Assembly (NCBI GenBank): GCA_048595745.1
Contig: CP184361.1
Source of the DNA: Aquipseudomonas alcaligenes_A
GTDB taxonomy: Bacteria > Pseudomonadota > Gammaproteobacteria > Pseudomonadales > Pseudomonadaceae
Direction: 5' to 3' (one strand)
DNA: 64,000 bases
Shown: positions 55,723-64,000 of the stretch, in pieces
Numbering within the stretch: position 1 is the first letter of the stretch
How the letters are laid out: each line of letters opens with the position of its first letter
Notes under the pieces: generated by a model
Told to the model about the DNA's origin: nothing
Seen by the model: the letters and a program-made list of their open reading frames with translations, nothing else
The model's database searches: none
Program-made: the position numbers and the translations under genes

Positions 55723-56913
55723 ATGGTGCAGGGCGACACAGACAAGGATCGTCAAAGCTTGGTTGATAAAGGCTCCTTGGGGGCAGAACCATCTGAGCAC
55801 TACCTTGAAAGAGTACAAGCACTCGACAACGTCATACGCGAGTGCATGCATGTATCTCAAAGTTATGCAGGTATCCGCTCCCCATCTGGACGTCATTACT
55901 ATGCTTCCGTGCTCTTTACTGCCCTCATCACAAGAAGTGTGTCTCTAGCAAATCTAGTCCCACATACACCTTGGGCCTCAAAATTGATCGAGCATTGGGA
56001 CTACGCATCTGTTGCTGGAATTACCAGAACCATCCTTGAGTTACGTCTAGCCTTCTTCTATCTCTGCGCGGAACCATGCAGCGATGAAGAGTGGGACTGC
56101 CGCTGGAACATCTTTAACCTCCACGACTGTACCTCTCGCAGACGAATGTTTGAGTCATTGCCAAGTGGAGCAGATCAACTTCCAGGCTTCGACGCTCAAG
56201 CCGAGGAACTACGTGACAGGTTGCGCAACAATACATTTTTCCAGTCACTCCCCCCTAAAAAGCAGAAAAGCCTGCTTCACGGACAAACTGCATACATTAT
56301 GCCTTTGGAGGACATCGGAGAGCGTGTAGGTGTTGAGAAAGAAACTTTTCGATGGCTATACGTACTCTTATCAAGCCATGTTCATGGGCTGCCTATGTCG
56401 TTTTATCGTATAAGTAGCGGAGAGGAAGAAAGAGGTCGTGGACTACCAAGTGAAACCGAGGAGGGCTACACGTCACTTTGCCTTTCTTTTGTAGTTTCTC
56501 TCATTGTTGGTGCTAGAGACGAATTACATAATTTTTTTAGCAACTTGATTCCAGAGCGACCTGAGCAATCCAACCTGCATTCAGCACCTCCTGCAGAAGC
56601 ATCACCTTCCACATCGAAATTTTACGTAGGTGAGACACGCACGATATTCGATAATGGAGACACGCGCTTGGAGGCTACTCGCGACAGTGATACATCAATG
56701 AGCATTATTGTTTTTGCTTCCGAGACTCCGGTCTTGCGTCGACGCGAATCTGAAGATGAAGAAGCTAGCCTTGAGTGGTTTGACCCTTTTTATTGGAGCG
56801 TAACAATCGATGAGTTACCTGCCACAGAAAAACTCTTTACCAAATTAAAATCCACTCCGCATGCCTTCCGAGTAGATATAGAGACCCGAACCCTACTATT
56901 CAAAACCAAGTAA
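55723..56913 (+). CDS. Low-GC island gene, DUF5677-like protein
   Basis: Function not established. ATG at 55723 follows AGGAG (55712-55716). The helical N-terminal half (HYYASVLFTALITRSVSLAN, DYASVAGITRTILELRLAFF, later LSSHVHGLPMSF) resembles DUF5677-type proteins, which appear in mobile and defence-linked places. The last 130 residues are acidic and beta-like with no known fold. Length 396 residues. Base composition is far lower in GC than the flanking core genes, and it is followed by nearly 1 kb of repeats: signs of acquisition. No partner gene is present. Confidence 0.7.
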   Translation: MVQGDTDKDRQSLVDKGSLGAEPSEHYLERVQALDNVIRECMHVSQSYAGIRSPSGRHYYASVLFTALITRSVSLANLVPHTPWASKLIEHWDYASVAGITRTILELRLAFFYLCAEPCSDEEWDCRWNIFNLHDCTSRRRMFESLPSGADQLPGFDAQAEELRDRLRNNTFFQSLPPKKQKSLLHGQTAYIMPLEDIGERVGVEKETFRWLYVLLSSHVHGLPMSFYRISSGEEERGRGLPSETEEGYTSLCLSFVVSLIVGARDELHNFFSNLIPERPEQSNLHSAPPAEASPSTSKFYVGETRTIFDNGDTRLEATRDSDTSMSIIVFASETPVLRRRESEDEEASLEWFDPFYWSVTIDELPATEKLFTKLKSTPHAFRVDIETRTLLFKTK

Positions 56914-56948
56914 TAATCAAACAAAAAAGAGGGAATTTATTCCCCAAA

Positions 56949-56975
56949 CAGGAAAAGGGGACAGATTTATTTTCC
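56949..56975. repeat. Possible REP-associated transposase remnant sequence
   Basis: GGAAAA...TTTTCC around GGGGACAGATTTA. AAAAGGGGACAGATTTATTT blocks commonly flank REP-associated tyrosine transposases; no transposase gene is left here. Confidence 0.4.
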
Positions 56976-56996
56976 ATGTCACTGTGCTGAACGAAT

Positions 56997-57130
56997 CTTC
57001 CCCTTTCGCCCTTACGGCGAGTTACTTTCTCTTGCGTGCCCAAGAGAAAGTAACCAAAGAGAAGGGCACCCCGACATCCGGGTCTCGCTACTCTCGACTC
57101 CCCTCCCTCCGGTGCCGCTCCGGGGGCCGG
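56997..57130 (-). repeat. Dispersed repeat, inverted partial copy C
   Basis: Reverse-orientation relative of the end of copies A and B: GTTACTTTCTCTTG / CAAGAGAAAGTAAC hairpin next to CCCGACATCCGGG. Together with copy B it encloses about 220 bases between inverted units. Confidence 0.65.
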
Positions 57131-57351
57131 CGTACAAGGGCCGTCCTGGCCCTTTACGCCTCTCGCCGCATCCATGCGGCTCGTCCCCCTGCGCAACACC
57201 TCCACTCGGCCTCCTGACGGGGACTCAGGCTCCGAGGTGCCTGGCGGTTTTTCTTGGCGCTGCGCGCATTGATCGTTCCCACGCTTTGCGTGGGAATGCA
57301 GCCGTTCACGCTTTGCTCCCATTGCTTGTTTTGTACTTCTGGCAGCGCTCT

Positions 57352-57646
57352 GACGCAGAGCGTTGTGGGAACCATCAGGACAAGAATGCGGAACTTTCAG
57401 GCAACTCCAATCGCCCCCTTCAGGAGGCCGAACGGAATCATTGCGGAAGGGGTTGAGCGGCATGGATGCCGCGAAAGACGCGATGGGCCAGGGATGGCCC
57501 TTCGTCGGTGGGCCGCATCCGGTCGTGCCCCTGGAGCAATGATAGAGTGAGGGAACCCCGCCGCAGGCGGGGCCGGATGTCGGGGGCAAGCGTTTTTGGT
57601 TACTTTTTCCGCGACTGGAAAAAGTAACCCGCCCAGCAGGGCGGAA
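57352..57646 (+). repeat. Dispersed non-coding repeat, copy B
   Basis: Near-identical over long blocks to copy A (18764-19060). The terminal hairpin here is GGTTACTTTTTCC / GGAAAAAGTAACC. An extra GGTGGGCCGCATCCGGTCGT segment distinguishes it from copy A. Confidence 0.8.
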
Positions 57647-57773
57647 CCACTGCCTAAGCCAACACGCCAATAAGCCGGACCACGAACACCAAAACAGCAG
57701 CCCCAAGTCCCCAGAAACCAGAGCAACTGCGACACCCCACCACACCACCCCGCCCAACTAACCGCCATCACGT

Positions 57774-57787
57774 TGACATCAGTCAAC
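57774..57787. promoter_or_regulatory. ANR/FNR-type box upstream of cydP
   Basis: TTGAC-ATCA-GTCAA is a perfect inverted repeat matching the TTGAT-N4-ATCAA family of oxygen-sensing regulator sites. It lies 107 bases before cydP and suits low-oxygen control of cytochrome bd. Confidence 0.65.
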
Positions 57788-57894
57788 ACTCCCACATACC
57801 CCCATGGGTATCTTCACCCCCATCAGCAAAGAACCCGGCACCCCTGCCCGCCTCCCCGGCAGCAAGGCCACCCCGACTCACCAGGCGCTGCAAG

Positions 57895-58104
57895 ATGAAA
57901 AACAGCCAATCCCCCTGGCGAATCCCGCTGGTCCGCGAGATCGGCGTGATTCTGCTGGTCAAGCTCGTGCTCCTGATGGGCATCAAGGCCATCTGGTTCG
58001 ACCAACCGACCCTGCCTGAAAACGGCACCGAACGCCTGGACAGCCACCTGTTCACCCGTCCTGCCACACCGTCTTCCCCCCTTGCCGAGGAGACCCCGAG
58101 ATGA
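57895..58104 (+). CDS. cydP: Cytochrome bd accessory subunit CydP
   Basis: Small membrane protein found before cydA in many proteobacteria. One helix (LVREIGVILLVKLVLLMGIKAIWF) follows a short N terminus; the C terminus is Pro/Thr-rich. Length 69 residues. The stop overlaps the cydA start as ATGA. Thought to be a subunit or assembly aid of the oxidase. Confidence 0.88.
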   Translation: MKNSQSPWRIPLVREIGVILLVKLVLLMGIKAIWFDQPTLPENGTERLDSHLFTRPATPSSPLAEETPR

Positions 58105-59666
58105 TCTCGGAAACCGTCGTCGACCTGTCGCGTCTGCAATTCGCCATGACCGCGATGTACCACTTCCTGTTCGTGCCCCTCACGCTGGGCCTGGCCTTCC
58201 TGCTTGCCATCATGGAGTCGGTCTACGTCATGACCGGCAAGCAGGTCTACAAGGACATGGTCAAGTTCTGGGGCAAGCTGTTCGGCATCAACTTCGCCCT
58301 CGGCGTCACCACCGGGCTGACCATGGAGTTCCAGTTCGGCACCAACTGGGCCTACTACAGCCACTATGTCGGCGACATCTTCGGCGCGCCGCTGGCCATC
58401 GAGGGGCTGATGGCGTTCTTCCTCGAATCGACCTTCATCGGCCTGTTCTTCTTCGGCTGGGAGCGCCTGTCCAAGGTCCAGCACCTGGTGGTGACCTGGC
58501 TGGTGGCCATCGGCTCGAACCTCTCGGCACTGTGGATCCTGATCGCCAACGGCTGGATGCAGAACCCGGTCGGTGCGGAGTTCAACTACGAAACCATGCG
58601 CATGGAGCTGACCGACTTCGGCGCCCTGCTGTTCAACCCGGTGGCGCAGGTCAAGTTCGTCCACACCGTGGCGGCCGGCTACGTGACCGGGGCGATCTTC
58701 GTCCTGGCGATTTCCAGCTACTACCTGCTGAAGAAGCGTGACTTGGGCTTCGCCCGCCGTTCTTTCGCCATCGCTTCGGCCTTCGGCCTGGCCTCGATCC
58801 TCTCGGTCATCGTGCTGGGCGACGAGTCCGGCTACGAGATCGGCGACGTGCAGAAGACCAAGCTGGCGGCCATCGAGGCCGAGTGGGAAACCCACCCCGC
58901 GCCGGCCGGCTTCACCCTGTTCGGCTTGCCCAACCAGGAGGAAATGCGCACCGACTACGCGGTGAAGATTCCCTACGCCCTGGGCCTGATCGCCACCCGT
59001 TCGCTGGATACCGAGGTCAAGGGCATCAAGCAGCTGGTGGCCGAGCATGAGCTGCGCATCCGCAACGGCATGCAGGCCTACGCCCTGCTGGAGCAGCTGC
59101 GTGGCGGGGACAAGAGCGCCGCGACCATCGCCGCGTTCGAGGCGGTCAAGCAGGACCTGGGCTACGGCCTGCTGCTGAAGAAGTACACCGCCAAGGTGGT
59201 GGACGCCAGCGACGCGCAGATCAAGCAGGCCGCGCTGGACACCATCCCCAACGTGTTCAGCCTGTTCTGGACCTTCCGCATCATGGTCGCCTGCGGCTTC
59301 CTGATGCTGGCCCTCTTCGCCTGCGCCTTCTGGGCCTCGGCGCGCAAGAACGAGGAACGCAAGCCCTGGCTGCTCAAGTGGGCGCTGCTCAGCCTACCGC
59401 TGCCGTGGATCGCCGCGCAGACCGGCTGGTACGTGGCTGAGCATGGCCGCCAGCCCTGGTCCATCGGTGAAGTGCTGCCTACCCATCTGTCCGCTTCCAG
59501 CCTGTCGGCCGGTGACGTGTGGGGTTCGCTGACCGCGCTGATCGCCTTCTACAGCCTGCTGCTGGTGGTGGAGATGTACCTGATGATCAAGTTCGCCCGC
59601 CTCGGCCCGTCCAGCCTGCACACCGGGCGTTACCACTTCGAACAACAGCAGCCGGCCGCCGCCTGA
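58101..59666 (+). CDS. cydA: Cytochrome bd ubiquinol oxidase subunit I
   Basis: Quinol oxidase with hemes b558, b595 and d. Sequence is very close to E. coli CydA throughout: LSRLQFAMTAMYHFLFVPLT, FFLESTFIGLFFFGWERLSK, NPVAQVKFVHTVAAGYVTGA, GRQPWSIGEVLPT. The quinol loop is the long form (about residues 255-390), unlike the short-loop CioA usual in Pseudomonas. Length 521 residues. Nine or so membrane helices. First large gene of the operon. Confidence 0.96.
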   Translation: MISETVVDLSRLQFAMTAMYHFLFVPLTLGLAFLLAIMESVYVMTGKQVYKDMVKFWGKLFGINFALGVTTGLTMEFQFGTNWAYYSHYVGDIFGAPLAIEGLMAFFLESTFIGLFFFGWERLSKVQHLVVTWLVAIGSNLSALWILIANGWMQNPVGAEFNYETMRMELTDFGALLFNPVAQVKFVHTVAAGYVTGAIFVLAISSYYLLKKRDLGFARRSFAIASAFGLASILSVIVLGDESGYEIGDVQKTKLAAIEAEWETHPAPAGFTLFGLPNQEEMRTDYAVKIPYALGLIATRSLDTEVKGIKQLVAEHELRIRNGMQAYALLEQLRGGDKSAATIAAFEAVKQDLGYGLLLKKYTAKVVDASDAQIKQAALDTIPNVFSLFWTFRIMVACGFLMLALFACAFWASARKNEERKPWLLKWALLSLPLPWIAAQTGWYVAEHGRQPWSIGEVLPTHLSASSLSAGDVWGSLTALIAFYSLLLVVEMYLMIKFARLGPSSLHTGRYHFEQQQPAAA

Positions 59667-59676
59667 GGAGACAACC

Positions 59677-60819
59677 ATGTTCGACTATGAAAGCCTCAAG
59701 CTGATCTGGTGGGTGCTGGTCGGCGTGCTGCTGATCGGCTTCGCCCTGACCGACGGCTTCGACCTTGGCGCCGCCGCGCTGATGCCCTTCGTCGGCCGTA
59801 CCGACAACGAGCGGCGCGTGGTGATCAACACCATCGCCCCGCACTGGGATGGCAACCAGGTGTGGCTGATCACCGCCGGTGGCGCGCTGTTCGCCGCCTG
59901 GCCGCTGGTCTACGCCGCATCCTTCTCCGGTTTCTACTGGGCCATGCTGCTGGTGCTGTTCGCCCTGTTCGTGCGCCCGGTGGGCTTCGACTACCGTAGC
60001 AAGCTGGAAAACACCCGCTGGCGCCAGACCTGGGACTGGGGCCTGTTCGTCGGCGGCCTGGTGCCCTCGCTGGTATTCGGCGTGGCCTTCGGCAACCTGC
60101 TGCTGGGCGTGCCCTTCCAGTTCGACGCCGACCTGCGCGTGACCTACTACGGCAGCTTCTGGCAGTTGCTCAACCCCTTCGGCCTGCTGGCCGGGGTGGT
60201 CAGCCTGTCGATGCTGCTGCTGCACGGCGCCACCTGGCTGATGATGCGCACCGAGGCCGATGTCGCCCGCCGCAGCCGGCGTGCCGCGCAAGTGACCGCG
60301 CTGGTGTACCTGGTCGCCTTCATCGGCGCCGGTGCCTGGCTGTGGCTGGGCAATATCCAGGGCCAGGTGCTGCAGGGCGCGCTGGATACCGGCGCCGCGC
60401 TCAACCCGCTGGGCAAGCAGGTGGCCGCCGGCAACGCCGGCTGGATGGCCAACTACGCGCAGTATCCGCTGACCAAGCTGGCCCCGCTGCTGGGCATCCT
60501 CGGCGCGGTGCTGGCACTGGCCGCAGCCAGCGGGCGCAAGGGCGGCTTCGCCTTCCTCGGTTCCAGCCTGGCCATCGTCGGCACGCTATGCACCGCCGGT
60601 TTCGCCCTGTTCCCCTTCATCATGCCGTCCTCGCTCGACCCGGCCTCCAGCCTGACCGTGTGGGACGCCGTGTCCAGCCGCATGACCCTGGGCATCATGT
60701 TCGTGGTGGCCTGCATCTTCGTGCCGATCATCCTCGCCTACACCCTGTGGGGTTACGCGAAGATGTGGGGCACAGTGACCACCGCGCAGATCGACAGCAA
60801 CCGCCACGGCCTGTACTGA
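59677..60819 (+). CDS. cydB: Cytochrome bd ubiquinol oxidase subunit II
   Basis: Partner of CydA. E. coli-like throughout: WWVLVGVLLIGFALTDGFDL, VINTIAPHWDGNQVWLITAG, and a C-terminal helix ending YTLWGYAKMWG. Length 380 residues, about eight helices. Ten bases after cydA. Confidence 0.96.
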   Translation: MFDYESLKLIWWVLVGVLLIGFALTDGFDLGAAALMPFVGRTDNERRVVINTIAPHWDGNQVWLITAGGALFAAWPLVYAASFSGFYWAMLLVLFALFVRPVGFDYRSKLENTRWRQTWDWGLFVGGLVPSLVFGVAFGNLLLGVPFQFDADLRVTYYGSFWQLLNPFGLLAGVVSLSMLLLHGATWLMMRTEADVARRSRRAAQVTALVYLVAFIGAGAWLWLGNIQGQVLQGALDTGAALNPLGKQVAAGNAGWMANYAQYPLTKLAPLLGILGAVLALAAASGRKGGFAFLGSSLAIVGTLCTAGFALFPFIMPSSLDPASSLTVWDAVSSRMTLGIMFVVACIFVPIILAYTLWGYAKMWGTVTTAQIDSNRHGLY

Positions 60820-60831
60820 GGAGAACGCATC

Positions 60832-60948
60832 ATGTGGTATTTCACCTGGATTCTCGGTGTGCTGCTGGCCTGCAGCTTCGGCATCATCAATGCCCTGTGG
60901 CTGGAGACCACGCAGAACCTCGACGAGGAACCGGTCGGTGACGACTGA
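60832..60948 (+). CDS. cydX: Cytochrome bd subunit CydX
   Basis: A 38-residue single-helix subunit needed for oxidase stability: MWYFTWILGVLLACSFGIIN then ALWLET, as in E. coli CydX. A GAGGAG-type ribosome site precedes ATG at 60832. Found 12 bases after cydB. Confidence 0.93.
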   Translation: MWYFTWILGVLLACSFGIINALWLETTQNLDEEPVGDD

Positions 60949-61231
60949 GGCCCGCCCCCTGCTGCAGCGCCCGTGGAGCCGGGCGCTGTCGCTGTTGCTG
61001 GCCAGCCCGCTGGCCTTGCTGCTGCTGATCCACCCCGCGGCATACCTGGATGATCAGGGCCGCTACAGCCACAGCCTGCTGATGCTGGTGATGCTCGGCA
61101 TCAGCGGCGGCTTCGTCCACGGCGTCGGCTTCGACCCGATCAACCGCCTGTGGCGCCTGCTGTTCGGCCCGGCCTGCGCCTGGCCGCTGCTGGTGCTCGG
61201 CTATGTCGTGCTGGTGCAGGCGCAGGGCTGA
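60938..61231 (+). CDS. ybgE: Cyd operon protein YbgE
   Basis: Small membrane protein at the end of cyd operons. GTG start at 60938, inside the end of cydX by 11 bases, with GAGGAA seven bases upstream. Three helices: SLLLASPLALLLLIHPAAYL, LLMLVMLGISGGFVHGVGF and PLLVLGYVVLV. The HGVGF-x-P motif is typical of the family. Length 97 residues. Function is not well defined. Confidence 0.85.
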   Translation: MTTEARPLLQRPWSRALSLLLASPLALLLLIHPAAYLDDQGRYSHSLLMLVMLGISGGFVHGVGFDPINRLWRLLFGPACAWPLLVLGYVVLVQAQG

Positions 61232-61240
61232 TGCTCCGCA

Positions 61241-61278
61241 CCTCTCCCTAGCCCTCTCCCATCAACGGGAGAGGGGAC
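61241..61278. repeat. Short CTCTCCC-type repeat
   Basis: CCTCTCCC...CCCTCTCCC-ATCAAC-GGGAGAGGG between the convergent ybgE and maiA ends. It may end transcription from both sides. Confidence 0.65.
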
Positions 61279-61931
61279 TAGAGCACCGCGTCGGGCTGGG
61301 CCTCGGGGGCGGCGGCCTTGAAGGCATCGAGGGCCAGGCAGCGGTCTTCCATCGCCAGCAGGCGCGGGAAAGTCTCCAGCGCGCAGGCAAAACGCCGCGC
61401 GTTGTAAAGCTGCGGGATCACGCAGGCTTCCAGATAGCCCGGTCGGTTGCCCAGTGACAGGCCGTCGTCGAGCACCGCCAGCCCCTGCTCCACCGCCGCC
61501 AACCCCTTTTGCACCCAGTGCCGGTACCAGGCGTTCTTCGCCTCGTCCGAGGCGCCCAGCTCGGCGCTGAGGTAGTGCAGCACGCGCAGGTTGTTCAACG
61601 GATGGATGTCGCAGGCGATATGCAGCGCCAGGGCGCGCATCTGGGCGCGCTGGGCCGGGTCGGCCGGCAGCAGTGCCGGCACCGGGAAGACTTCATCGAG
61701 GTATTCGAGGATGGCCAGCGACTGGGCGATGCGCACCCCGCCATTGCCCTCGTCCACCAGCAGCGGCACCAGACCCTGCGGGTTCAGCGCCTGGTATTCG
61801 GCCGCATGCTGCTGACCGCCGTCCTTGACCAGGTGCACCGGCACCTGGCGGTAGGCCAGGCCCTTGAGATTGAGCGCGATGCGCACCCGATAGGCGGCGC
61901 TGGAGCGCCAGTAGGAATAGAGTTTCAACAT
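61278..61931 (-). CDS. maiA: Maleylacetoacetate isomerase
   Basis: Glutathione-dependent isomerase (zeta GST class) making fumarylacetoacetate. The N-terminal SSAAYRVRIALNLKGL motif holds the catalytic Ser-Ser/Arg site; NPQGLVPLLVDEG and IAQSLAILEYLDE bind glutathione. Start ATG 61931 (MLKLYSYWRSSAAYRV). Length 217 residues. Downstream of fahA, separated by a GTAGGGTGGA repeat. Confidence 0.94.
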   Translation of the reverse strand: MLKLYSYWRSSAAYRVRIALNLKGLAYRQVPVHLVKDGGQQHAAEYQALNPQGLVPLLVDEGNGGVRIAQSLAILEYLDEVFPVPALLPADPAQRAQMRALALHIACDIHPLNNLRVLHYLSAELGASDEAKNAWYRHWVQKGLAAVEQGLAVLDDGLSLGNRPGYLEACVIPQLYNARRFACALETFPRLLAMEDRCLALDAFKAAAPEAQPDAVL

Positions 61932-61943
61932 GCCGAATGCCCT

Positions 61944-62037
61944 GTAGGGTGGAAAACCGCGAAACGTTTTCCACAGGGAGGCCATCCACCGGATATCCGC
62001 TCGCCCTGGTGGATGTGGAAAGCGACATCCACCCTAC
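61944..62037. repeat. GTAGGGTGGA inverted repeat, copy 2
   Basis: GTAGGGTGGA (61944-61953) and TCCACCCTAC (62028-62037), with an internal GGAAAACCGCGAAACGTTTTCC hairpin-like core. It fills the fahA-maiA gap and contains the fahA stop codon. Confidence 0.8.
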
Positions 62038-63017
62038 GAACCATAACGCTCCACCACCTGGTCGATGGCGCCGAAGATGCTTTGCCCTGCGGCATCGAAC
62101 ATCTCGATGCGCACCCGGTCGCCGAACTTGAGGAAGGGCGTCTTGGCCTCACCCAGCTCGACGATTTCCAGCATGCGCTTCTCGGCCAGGCAGCTGGAGC
62201 CGGCGCTGCGGTCGTAGTTGGACACGGTGCCGGAGCCGATGATGGTACCGGCGCCCAGCGGGCGGGTCTTGGCGGCGTGGGCCACCAGGGTCGGGAAGTT
62301 GAAGGTCATGTCCACGCCGGCGTTGGGCTGGCCGAACAGCGCGCCGTTGATGTGCGACACCAGCGGGCGGTGCACCTTGCCGTCCTTCCAGGCCTCGCCC
62401 AGCTCGTCCGGGGTCACGGCCACCGGCGAGAAGCTGGATGAGGGCTTGCTCTGGTAGAAGCCGAAACCCTTGGCCAGCTCGCCGGGGATCAGGTTGCGCA
62501 GCGACACGTCGTTGACCAGCAGCAGCAGGCGGATGTGTTCGCCCGCCTCGGCCGCGGTGGCGCCCATCGGCACGTCGTCGGTGATCACCGCCAGCTCGGC
62601 CTCCAGGTCGATGCCCCAGGCCTCATCAGCCAGGCGGATCGGCGCGTGCGGCGGGATAAAGCTGTCCGCCCCGCCCTGGTACATCAGCGGGTCGTGCCAG
62701 AAGGATTCGGGCATCTCGGCGCCACGTGCCTTGCGTACCAGCTCGACGTGGTTGACATAGGCGCTGCCGTCGGCCCAGTGGTAGGCACGCGGCAGCGGGC
62801 TGTGGCAGGCGGCCTGATCGAAGGCGAAGGCGCCCTGTTCCAGGCCGTCGTTGAGGCGCTGGTACACCGCTTCCAGTTGCGGGCGCTTGCTGGCCCAGTC
62901 GTCCAGCGCGGCCTGCAGGGTGGCGGCGATCTGCGGCACCTTGACGGCACGGGAGAGGTCGCGGGAGACGACGATCAGCATGCCGTCACGGCCTTGGTTG
63001 AGTGATGCGAGTTTCAT
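62034..63017 (-). CDS. fahA: Fumarylacetoacetase
   Basis: Splits fumarylacetoacetate to fumarate and acetoacetate. Metal-site motifs of the FAH fold include WGIDLEAELAVITDDVPMGA and GAGTIIGSGTVSN. Length 327 residues, the short bacterial type. Its TAG stop is inside the repeat at 61944-62037. Read after hmgA on the same strand. Confidence 0.92.
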   Translation of the reverse strand: MKLASLNQGRDGMLIVVSRDLSRAVKVPQIAATLQAALDDWASKRPQLEAVYQRLNDGLEQGAFAFDQAACHSPLPRAYHWADGSAYVNHVELVRKARGAEMPESFWHDPLMYQGGADSFIPPHAPIRLADEAWGIDLEAELAVITDDVPMGATAAEAGEHIRLLLLVNDVSLRNLIPGELAKGFGFYQSKPSSSFSPVAVTPDELGEAWKDGKVHRPLVSHINGALFGQPNAGVDMTFNFPTLVAHAAKTRPLGAGTIIGSGTVSNYDRSAGSSCLAEKRMLEIVELGEAKTPFLKFGDRVRIEMFDAAGQSIFGAIDQVVERYGS

Positions 63018-63055
63018 GTTTACTACCTATTCGTCTGTTCGCACGCGGGCCTTTA

Positions 63056-63145
63056 CTCCCCTCTCCCATTCATGGGAGAGGGGCCGGGGGAGAGGGTTAG
63101 CTGTCTGCCCCCTCTCCCTGGCCCTCTCCCCGAGGGGAGAGGGAA
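63056..63145. repeat. CTCTCCC-type repeat
   Basis: Units CCCCTCTCCCAT / ATGGGAGAGGGG and CCCTCTCCCC-GA-GGGGAGAGGG in the hmgA-fahA gap, similar to those at 41371 and 35214. Confidence 0.75.
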
Positions 63146-63160
63146 TGGTCCGTGCAGTTC

Positions 63161-64000
63161 TCAGCCTGGTTTCCCCGGCGCACGCCAGGAGTTCACGTAT
63201 TCCGGCACGTCCACCGCGGCGGCGGCCTCGGCCACCTCCAGCGCGCGACGGGTGTCGATCATCACCGCCACTTCCTCGGCGAAGGTGGCCGGGTCTTCCT
63301 GGGCCTTTTTCAGCGCCTTGGGATGTGGGCCGTGGGGGAAGCCGCAGGGGTGCAGCGTCACCATCCCAGCCTCGATGTTGTCGCGGCTGAAGAAGTTGCC
63401 ACGGTGGTAGAACAGCACCTCGTCGTAGTCGTCGTTGTTGTGGAAGAACGGCACCTTGAGCGCGCCGGGATCACTCTCGACCGGGCGCGGGGTGAAGGTG
63501 CAGACCACGAAGCCGTTGGCGACGAAGGTGGTGTGCGCCGACGGCGGCAGGTGGTAGCGGTGGCTCATCAGCGGGCGGATGTCGCGCCAGTTCAGGCGCA
63601 CCACCGTGTTGTCGCCGTGCCAGCCCACCGCATCCAGCGGGTTGAACGGATAGGTGACGGTGCTGATCTGGTTGCGCCGCTTGATTTTGATCTGCCAGGT
63701 GCGCTCGTCCTGCTGGGCCTTGAAGGCGGCGTCGATGCGCGGGTGGTCGAGCACCGCCGGGTCGAAGATCGCCTGCGGGCCGAGCAGGCCCCTGTCCGGC
63801 AGCTGGTAGGCGCCGTCGGTGTTTTCGATCAGCAGGAAGTGGCTGGGTGCCGTTGGCTCGATGCGCCAGGCGGTGCCACGCGGGATCACCAGGTAGTCGC
63901 CGTCACGGTACTCCAGGTGGCCAAAGTCGCAGTAGAAGTGCCCGGCGCCGTCATGCACGAACAGTAACTCGTCGCCATCGGCGTTGCGTACCAGGTGCTG
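63161..64000 (-). CDS. hmgA: Homogentisate 1,2-dioxygenase, C-terminal part
   Basis: Iron-dependent ring-cleavage enzyme, homogentisate to maleylacetoacetate. The frame stays open to the window edge (residues QHLVRNADGDELLFVHDGAG), so the start lies beyond 64000. The cupin motifs are DGAGHFYCDFGHLEYRDGDY and NNDDYDEVLFYHRGNFFSRD, then HPCGFPHGPHP. About 280 residues are visible. First gene of an hmgA-fahA-maiA set. Confidence 0.9.
   Translation of the reverse strand, partial: QHLVRNADGDELLFVHDGAGHFYCDFGHLEYRDGDYLVIPRGTAWRIEPTAPSHFLLIENTDGAYQLPDRGLLGPQAIFDPAVLDHPRIDAAFKAQQDERTWQIKIKRRNQISTVTYPFNPLDAVGWHGDNTVVRLNWRDIRPLMSHRYHLPPSAHTTFVANGFVVCTFTPRPVESDPGALKVPFFHNNDDYDEVLFYHRGNFFSRDNIEAGMVTLHPCGFPHGPHPKALKKAQEDPATFAEEVAVMIDTRRALEVAEAAAAVDVPEYVNSWRAPGKPG

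Larger units (their letters stand above)
56914..57894. other. Repeat-rich gene-free region
   Basis: About 980 bases without a convincing gene. It contains a GGGGACAGATTTATTTTCC block (56957-56975), an inverted partial repeat copy (56997-57130), a GTTCCCACGC hairpin (57274-57293), repeat copy B (57352-57646) and the ANR/FNR box (57774-57787). Several short frames read through the repeats but have no family support. Confidence 0.7.

Noticed and set aside
57783..59048. 421-codon open frame on the minus strand
   Set aside because: Antisense to cydP and cydA; Gly/Gln-rich translation typical of a shadow frame.

Overview
The window is high-GC gammaproteobacterial chromosome. Gene content points to Pseudomonas: an aotJQMOP-argR arginine operon, phhR/phhABC, selD-selU with a PhnD-like transporter, an Entner-Doudoroff gene pair and an hmgA-fahA-maiA cluster. 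Codon use and the dispersed GTAGGGTGGA, GTGGGAGCGGCC and CTCTCCC repeats agree. The E. coli-type cydAB operon hints at a P. alcaligenes/mendocina-like lineage rather than P. aeruginosa, but the species cannot be fixed by reading alone.

About 1-18760 is mobile DNA. A partial IS3-family element (1-462) lies next to a Mu/B3-like transposable prophage that runs right to left. The early block comprises repressor c (+ strand), ner, a small gene, transposase A, ATPase B and a run of small genes including DUF3164, GemA and Mor. A strong terminator at 9814-9838 separates it from the late block, which holds the lysozyme, nested Rz/Rz1 spanins, DUF2730, small terminase, large terminase, portal and a MuF head protein with a C-terminal PBECR-type nuclease domain. 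The rest of the head genes and all tail genes are absent. Two lower-GC genes of unknown function (830-2190) sit where the capsid genes should be, and another unknown gene (6582-7046) lies antisense between the two terminase genes. These three cargo genes and the MuF toxin domain are the best candidates for undescribed biology. The prophage left end is probably near 18759, where sequence switches to a host dispersed repeat.

From 19126 to 48500 the chromosome carries arginine uptake and its regulator ArgR (19126-24344). A phosphoketolase/beta-CASP nuclease pair (24753-28504) and acetyl-CoA synthetase (28650-30605) form an acetyl-metabolism area. The phenylalanine hydroxylase operon with divergent phhR follows (30879-35122). 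Next comes a selenium block (35485-41369) with tRNA 2-selenouridine synthase, selenophosphate synthase and a putative selenate ABC transporter. A diguanylate cyclase, the ribosome rescue factor ArfB, edd-pgl, a YdjM-like membrane protein and a chemoreceptor complete this part.

From 48560 to the right end, aromatic and branched amino acid catabolism dominates: an AroP-like permease, leucine dehydrogenase, a fused indolepyruvate ferredoxin oxidoreductase with divergent Lrp, and maiA, fahA and partial hmgA. With phhABC these take phenylalanine through tyrosine and homogentisate to fumarate and acetoacetate. Between them lie a low-GC island gene (55723-56913), nearly 1 kb of repeats, and a cydP-A-B-X-ybgE operon for cytochrome bd preceded by an ANR/FNR-type box.
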